A stretch of DNA of 64,000 nt, taken from Ceratothoa steindachneri (lineage: Eukaryota; Arthropoda; Malacostraca; Isopoda; Cymothoidae). A program made the translations under genes and the position numbers. The DNA is taken from positions 2,809,444 to 2,873,443 of the forward strand of contig OZ018326.1 in NCBI GenBank assembly GCA_963969495.1, read 5' to 3'. Below the pieces are notes generated by a model, which saw only the letters and a program-made list of their open reading frames with translations, was not told the origin of the DNA and did no database searches. Shown here in pieces: positions 57,836 through 64,000 of this stretch. Numbering within the stretch: the stretch's first letter is position 1; every line of letters starts with the position of its first letter.

Positions 57836-60235
57836 CCACCTTGATGAAGATCAAACAAAAAAAAACCAACCCCCAACTTCCCCAAGAACAACGGAGCCGC
57901 CCTCGGGCAGCTCCAGCAAAAAAATGGAGGTCCTCCTCCCTGTGCTTAAACAGGGGACCCTCCATATTTCTCTAACTGGAGAGGAGGCTTACTACTCTCC
58001 TTCGCCTACGGGTGCAGGGGACTCCCCCTCACCCCCTTCTCTGGAGGTGCTTTCGGTCACCTCCCTTTTCCTAGCGTCAGTCCCCTCTTTTCCTTCCAAG
58101 GGGACTACCAAGAAAGACAGCAGGCAGCTTTTAGCCAGCCGCTCCCCATCGAGCATCCACTCCACGTCGGATGCTCTGCTCCGACTGGAAAATGCCGTCT
58201 GCGAGGCTTTCCTTCGTAGACAGCCCTACGCCACGGTGTTTTTTGATCTGGAGAAGGCCTATGATACCGCATGGCGATACGGTATCATGGAGACTCCCTA
58301 CACCATGGGGGCAAGTGGACGCCTCACAATTTTTATATGAGAATTTTTGTGAGATCGTTGATTCCGCGTACGGGTGGGGAGAGCCCTTTCCCGCCTAATG
58401 GAGCAGGAAGAGTGTGTCCCGCAGGGAAGTGTCCTCAGTGTCACACTCTTTGCCCTGAGCATCAACGGCTTCACCTCAGTGCTGCCGGAAGATGTTCTCG
58501 CTACGCTCTACGTGGACGACCTTTCGATCTCTTTTGGCGCGGCCCAGATGCCAACTCTGGAGCGTCGACTCCAACAGGCATTGAACCGCTTCTCTCGCTA
58601 TGCCGAAGTGCACAGGTTTCGGTTTTCTTTGGCCAAGACTAAGGAGGTGCACTTCTGCCGCCATTCACGGCTTCACCCCGACCCAGATTTGTTTCTTAAT
58701 GGGGTGCGCCTGGATGTGGTTGAGTCGCACCGTTTCCATGGTCTTGTATTCGACCGCCGCCTTACCTGGGAGGCTCATATTCGCAGCCTTAGGGTCTCCT
58801 GTACCCGCGCCATGGACATTCTCCGTTCAGTGACGTTTAGCGCTTGGGGCACTGATAGGGATACTGCCTTACTTTTTTATCGATCACTTGTTCGTTCGAA
58901 GCTCGACTACGGATGCGAGTTTTATGCATCCGCAGCCGAGCGTTTATTGCGGAAGGTGGATTCGATCCACCACACCGGCCTTCGCCTTGCGACCGGTGCC
59001 TTCCGCACTTCCCCCATTGAGAGCCTGTTGGTCGATGCTGGGAAGATGCCACTCGCTCTGCGCCGCGTGTAGTGCATCACTTGCTTGTACGCGCGAGCCC
59101 GGCTCCTTCCCTCAGTCGCCACCAGCTCTCACTGCATCCGCAGCTGATCTCGATGTTCCCTATTCCGCCGAGAGACGCCAGTCATACCCTAAGTTCTTTG
59201 GGTTTAGGGCCAGGAAACTTCCCTCGAGACGTAGATATAGCTCTCGGGCCGGTGGCGCCCCTGGTTCTGCCCAGGACGCCACCCTGGAGGGTACCACATT
59301 TGGCTATTTGTCGCTACGCCTCTGCTCCCAAAGCTTGTACTGCGCCGGGAGTATTGCGTTGACCTTTTTGGAGCACACATCGTGTCACGTTGGTACCGTG
59401 ACAGTGTATACGGATGGCTTAAAGTCCCAAGAGGGGGTCGGCTTCTCCTTCGCATTCCCTCTGTTTGAAGTCAGCGGGGCTTTACCAGGCGCTGCGTCTG
59501 TCTTCACGACCGAGCTGGTGGCAATACACCACTCGGTACGGGAGATTATGCGACGTGCCGGGTTCGGAGACCGGATTGTGATCTATAGCGACTCACAAAG
59601 CGCCCTGAGTGCTCTCGGGGCATTGGAATCTCCACATCCCCTGGTTCGCGAAATCCGTGACGCCACGGTTTTGGCGAGCCGGGCAGATGTCGAGATTATC
59701 TTCTGCTGGGTTCCTGGACATGTAGGAATTGCGGGGAATGAGCACGCCGATGCGGTCGCCGAAGAGTCCGTGAGGACTCTGCGACCAGGCCAGCGTTTCG
59801 CTCTTCCTCACACTGCCTACATGGCAGGAATACGGACAGCTCTTAGGACTGCTTGGCAAAGAAGATGGGAGACGGTCAAAGGGAACTTAAAGCCACGTGC
59901 CATTTCGCCGCGACATGTTCCCATGGACCTATCCCCCAGTTCCGCTGGCTTCAGGTTGCTTTCTGTCGTCTCCGAATCGGGCACACTCGTGTGACGCATC
60001 GCTATTTGATGGAGCGCTCTCCTGCACCCTATTGCAACGACTGCGTCGTCCTCCAGACTGGTCGGCACATTCTTGTCGAATGTCCTAGTTTGGGTCATTG
60101 TTTCTCTTATTTTTTTTTATTGCTGTTTCCTGTTCAATTTTTTAAAGTAGCCTAGAACTAGGCTGTTTGTTTACTGCGACTTATGCCTAAGTCGGCAGTC
60201 GCCAGATAGCTCCTTAAATAAAAAAATAAAAAAAA
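57836..60235 (+). pseudogene. Array segment I, ORF1 start joined to RT-RNase H
   Basis: 57841-58153 is the ORF1 N-terminal region (TEPPSGSS-like, LSLTGEEAYYSPSPTG). At about 58154 it jumps to the RT at HSTSDALLRLE, deleting about 3.8 kb. RT: FFDLEKAYDTAW, VPQGSVL, LYVDDL (58374-59072). RNase H: VYTDGLKSQEGVGF near 59405, TELVAIHH, IYSDSQSAL, NEHADAVAEES. The CNDC...HILVEC region is followed by a deletion near 60097 that removes the ORF2 stop. A 3' UTR with both hairpins and an A-rich tail ends at the outer target duplication. Confidence 0.87.
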
Positions 60236-60248
60236 TGGCGCAAGTATC

Positions 60249-60819
60249 TAATTACCAGTTATAGCTGATGGTATGTTGGTAGCTTCATCTCCACTATCCG
60301 CTGAATCATCAACTGTTAGATGGTGAGGATCTGGACGGTTATATATAAATATCATCATGGACGATTTCGTCCCAAAGCTCCAACAATTCATTCACCGTCA
60401 ACTTTCCATGAAGGGATGAAAAATGGGCAATAGTGTGCCTATATAGTAACACAGAAAAATGGTGTTATAAACATAAAACTATATAATTATATATTACATT
60501 ATATACTCAAAATAATAGTTAATTAGTATATCTTTGAGCATATTCCCAAATAGTAAAAAAATATTACAATATGGAAAAAAAATTTACCCAATTTTTCCTG
60601 CCATTTTTTTTTTTGTTACTCTTGGAAAAAGTCTTGTCGTGTTGGCGATAAGAGAACGAGTGAGTAACTACGCAGTCAGGTGGTCTTCATTCACCTACCA
60701 TTAGAGATTCTTATTCAAACACGTTTAAACCTCTAATCGGTAGTGAAAAAAATATATGTGCATTTATATTATTTGAGGCTCCCGTGACCATATGGTTACA
60801 TTAGTAGAATTCGGGTTAA
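60249..60819 (-). pseudogene. piggyBac-like transposase N-terminus and right terminus
   Basis: The complement gives LTVNELLELWDEIVHDDIYI (about 60405-60345) and, in a shifted frame, DDSADSGDEATNIPSAITGN just before the array. This is the acidic N-terminal region typical of piggyBac proteins and continues at 29223 and below. The element ends at GGGTTAA (60813-60819), the classic piggyBac terminus with a TTAA target. Subterminal GTGACCATATGGTTAC (60784-60799) recurs inverted as GTTACCATATAGTCAC at 28372-28387. Without the array the element would be about 1.5 kb, a non-autonomous derivative. Confidence 0.75.
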
Positions 60820-60941
60820 TGATAACTGAAGGTAAAATACGTGTACTTAGTTATATAGAAGTAGTAATAATTTGTCACCAAAGCGTTGAAAAAGCTGCTA
60901 TGAAGCAGTTTGCGAACTAACGCATTTTCTTTAACGTTTAA

Positions 60942-61030
60942 AATATGAGCATAATTATCGTTAAGTGCAGAAAATATCAATTATACGATAAGCTATTATA
61001 GTCATGATATTAATCGATTACCTTTTACTC
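60942..61030 (+). repeat. About 87-bp direct repeat, right copy
   Basis: Matches 28086-28172 with a few substitutions and a 2-bp indel, in the same orientation. Confidence 0.8.
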
Positions 61031-62750
61031 TATTTTGAGGGGGTTGACCCCCCCCCCCCGCAATCTAAAAAAATAACTAGTAATATTCCTACTTGAAAAA
61101 CTTATGCAGATTCGAATGAATAAGGTGATTGTTAAGCAAAAGAGTTTCGTTTCCTTACCTTATAATGTTTCTGACGGCTGGTACAACGTCCTAACCGCCT
61201 TTCAGAAATGGTAAAATCGATCCTTTAGTTGAGGGATCTTTCGGCAAAAGAAATGAAGCGCCACCCTGAAATTTGAACTCGACACCGTGTAAAATCCTTG
61301 CCACAATAAACGCGTTTGTCCCCCGAAATTTTCCTTAATTATTCAATTTCATAATAGAGTTGCATTTAGGACAATCATATTTGTCTTTGAGAACACCGTG
61401 ATCAACTAAAAATACAACAGTAGACTCGCGACTGCACAGAGCTTTGGTAAATAAACGCTCGAATTCAAGTCGTACCCTCCTTCACAAGTCATTTGGAATA
61501 AATTCGTCTAAAACTATTTGACTTCCGATTGGTGAAACATGTCATGACAGGTCAGGTATGTGTCGCTGTGTTGCTGACAGGCCACGCATGCGTCAGGGGT
61601 TCTTTACCATAATGCGCACGCGTCGGCGACGCGCTGCCGGACTTTAGAGGAACGGAGACCTATTAAACAGACCAAGGAAGAACTCTCCGGACTTAGAAAA
61701 CTAACAAAATTATGAAAAATACATTTATTCAGAATTTCATAAATAAATAGGTATTCCTATGTAGTTCGAAGAGCTAAATAATATTACTTTTATAACCTTT
61801 TTTGATTAGAAGTCTTTAAAACCTTCGGAAATGACGGCGCTATCTTCGTCTTAAATTACCGAAATTTTAATCTTAAACCCCCTCCCCTCAAACTTATGCA
61901 TAACTTACGTAGATTTGATAGCTTTATATCATTAATATCAAGAAACAACCTTTTATTCAGTTTCACTTTCAGAGACCCAGTTAATTTCTTCGTTTTATTA
62001 AGTTATTTTTTTCATATTTATGTTTGGATTCCATGCCATATTACCTTAAATAAATACTTAATAAATTTTCATCAGTTCAGGTCATGATCTTGATAATAGG
62101 TTATTTGTAAATTAAGTTGAGTACGAGCATGGAGAAACGAATATGATCAAAAAATTAAAATAAACTTAATTTCATCAAACAAAGAAGCTGACTTTCAAAG
62201 TCTAGCTATGAAGCAAATATGAATAACTTGATTTTCAATTATATTCCAGCATAAACTGCCAGACTGGTTTTAGTGTCCGGAAAGCGAAGCGACAGTATCT
62301 TAAATCGAAAACTCAAGTAAAGTTCGAAGTAAGTCTCTATCTTTCTCATTTTATACTAAAGCAAATAGAATTTCAAATATTATTATGTTAGAGAAATTCT
62401 GAGCAAGAAATGTCTTATTTAACAAAGTAATATTTTTGTTTTGCTTTCCCTTGCTAGGTTAGTCAAAGGAAAGCTGCCAGCAATTAGAATTGTAATGGAA
62501 GTTGTTGATTTTTTATTTTTCTGTAATGACAAACACTACGCAAAATGTAATCTTCTAACCTGAAAGGAACTCATATTAAGTTGAGCTTGGAAATGTACAC
62601 GTTCTAATGTGTTGTTCATAATTATTAAACTATGAAAATCAAGGATAAGCAGACTATAGCATGACCAGGCACATGCGTAATTCTTAGGTATTAGTTCTTT
62701 GTGACAACTCTCAATCCTGCACTATTTAAATTAGAAAGTTATTTAACTTA
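61031..62750. other. AT-rich DNA, no gene recognised
   Basis: Includes a C-run at about 61050-61060 and a GC-richer patch with CG-rich words near 61560-61640. No domain or RNA recognised; the plus-strand open frame 61896-62087 has no motif. Confidence 0.55.
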
Positions 62751-62755
62751 CTAAT

Positions 62756-63757
62756 TCAAATATCTTCGAACCAAATAAATTCTACAGAGAAATAGTGACT
62801 CGAAATGGAGCCCCCAGGGATACTTTTATTGAATAAAAAGTTGACCTGGTGGCCAGACGGACCAAGTTCACTTAAAGAGAGAGGAGATTCTAGTGGAGAC
62901 GGGATCTGGGGAGGGGTGTCCCTCATCTGGTGCACCTGGTGGGAGAAGTCACTTCTCAATTGTGAGTTGTAAGGGCAGTTATATTTCCCGTGTCCTTCGA
63001 TTCCGCACAAAATACACATGACTCGCCTCCTGGGGACCGCTGAGGAAGGGGCTTTAGAAAAGAAGGTTCGATCTTTCTGTTTGACGGGTGGTCGGCTGGG
63101 TTTTGATTTAGCCGGGCCTTTTACCCTTACGAAGTTTTCTTTCTTGTGGGAAACGAATTTGTGATTCTTAAACTGCGATGTTTGGACGCTGGTTCGATCT
63201 TCTTCCCTTATTAGGGCAACGGTTGTGGCTGGCGGCATATACGTCCGCCGTTTGGACGCACTCCTTGAAGCTGCTGCATCTTTTGTCTATAATAAAAGAC
63301 GGATTTCCGATGTAAGTGGTGCCAGAAATGGATCCTTCAAGGTGAAGTAGATCAATGCATCGTTGTCCTGGGGCACTTTTGAAGCGTCCAACCAAATGTT
63401 AGGGAGTCTTTGCAAGATAAAGCCGAATTTTCAGAAGGTCTGCTTGGGTTGGATTTGGCAGTGTGTGAATTTAAAGCGGTAGAAATTGGGAGTCACGTTG
63501 CAGGCAGAGAGCAGTTTTACCTTGAACGTGGAGTAGTCGATAGATGCTTTTCCAAGAAAAGAGAGAAAAATATCCCTCCTGTGGGTGTTTTGCAGGGGCA
63601 ACAATCTGTCTGTGCCGTTCAATTCTATATCCCAATTATTTACCTCGAATATCTTCTCAAAGTGTGTCAAGTGGGAGGCGAAGGCTTCCCCTTCTTTAAA
63701 CACTGGCAGCTTAACGGATGCCTGATGTTGTGGTGGGGGCCCAGAAGTGATAGATAG
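62756..63757 (-). pseudogene. Retrotransposon gag-like gene with CCHC knuckle
   Basis: Minus strand, one frame with two in-frame stops: TGA at 63428-63430 and TAG near 63290. N-terminal part: VKLPVFKEGEAFASHLTHFE then WDIELNGTDRLLPL (63715-63625), a capsid-like start seen in LTR-retrotransposon gag. Middle: RLPNIWLDASKVPQDN (about 63410-63365). C-terminal basic region followed by CILCGIEGHGKYNC, a CX2CX4HX4C knuckle (about 63010-62970). No protease, RT or LTR is visible downstream to 62750, so this is a fragment. A Ty3/Gypsy origin is likely but not proven. Confidence 0.6.
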
Positions 63758-63786
63758 GGTTTCATTTCTCGTTCACGAGCATGAAG

Positions 63787-63925
63787 TTATCTTCTTTCTT
63801 CTCTTTCCCTTTCTTCTCTCTTTCTCTTCTCTTTCCTTTTCTCTTTCTTTTCTTTCTTCTTTCTTTTCTTTCTTCTCTCTTCCTTCTTATCTCTCTCTCT
63901 TCTCTTTATTTTCTTTCTTCTCTTA
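63787..63925. repeat. Pyrimidine-rich (TTCTCT-type) tract
   Basis: About 140 bp of nearly pure T/C on the plus strand, directly upstream (on the minus strand) of the gag-like gene. Confidence 0.9.
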
Positions 63926-64000
63926 AAGTCCTTTCCTCTGCCTGTATGTAGGACATCAGATCTTTTCCCGATAAGCCCAATGATACTCCTTGGGCTTTGA

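Larger units (their letters stand above)
29237..60235 (+). mobile_element. 31-kb head-to-tail LINE array inside a piggyBac pseudogene
   Basis: All segments are sense-oriented pieces of the family of copy A: U1 (29237-31317 plus 38226-39163), copy B (31318-38225) nested in U1, U2 (39164-42166), E1 (42167-43443), E2 (43444-48495), F (48496-50790), G (50791-51322), H (51323-57835) and I (57836-60235). Only B, E2, H and I have poly(A) ends. The outer 13-bp duplication shows that the first 5' end and last 3' end behave as one insertion, later enlarged. Confidence 0.88.

Noticed and set aside
62756..63757. Domesticated gag gene
   Set aside because: Two in-frame stops and no intact start make a retrotransposon relic the simpler reading.

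Overview
This is repeat-dominated nuclear DNA from an invertebrate animal. I infer an arthropod from the mix of non-LTR retrotransposons (LINEs), Penelope-like elements, Tc1/mariner, piggyBac and long (TA)n tracts in an AT-rich background, but the species cannot be named from the sequence. I found no host gene, rRNA, convincing tRNA, operon or CRISPR array. Almost every recognisable coding stretch is a transposon gene, and most are broken.

Layout. 1-5.9 kb: a Penelope-like element (RT at 1-612, GIY-YIG nuclease at 5.2-5.6 kb, hammerhead-like motif at 5.83 kb) split by a minus-strand LINE, which itself carries an LTR-like insert. 6.3-10.3 kb: microsatellites, an inverted copy of a tandem-repeat family, a CR1-like RT relic and otherwise empty AT-rich DNA. 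10.3-18.2 kb: a Tc1-like transposase pseudogene split by a full-length GC-rich LINE (copy A, 6.9 kb, 13-bp target duplications). 18.3-24.1 kb: the tandem repeat again, a rearranged LINE copy (C) with an inverted 5' end, a 3'-UTR-only fragment and a divergent minus-strand relative. 24.1-26.5 kb: nothing recognised. 26.5-28.0 kb: a second Penelope-like remnant with inverted arms and (TA)n tracts. 28.3-60.8 kb: a small piggyBac pseudo-element blown open by a 31-kb head-to-tail array of the same LINE family. 61-62.7 kb: nothing recognised. 62.7-63.8 kb: a minus-strand gag relic.

The dominant family is an apurinic-endonuclease LINE with RNase H. It has a structured 531-nt 5' UTR starting with CCCC-GTAA-GGGG, ORF1 (about 820 aa, basic tract, three CCHC knuckles), ORF2 (about 1240 aa: endonuclease, reverse transcriptase, RNase H, terminal CCHC), a 3' UTR with two conserved stem-loops, a poly(A) tail and 13-bp target duplications. 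The domain set suits the I/Jockey/LOA assemblage; clade assignment needs phylogeny. ORF1 should coat the RNA, ORF2 should nick DNA and prime reverse transcription there, and the 3' hairpins are the likely recognition element.

The most unusual structure is the 29.2-60.2 kb array. One 13-bp target duplication brackets the whole array. Copy B is nested in it with its own 13-bp duplication, and an empty-site paralogue of that insertion survives 3 kb away. Unequal crossing-over can be mapped to about 43 bp. Intact 5' termini are fused five times to internal positions of other copies, as expected from nested insertion or reverse-transcriptase template jumping.
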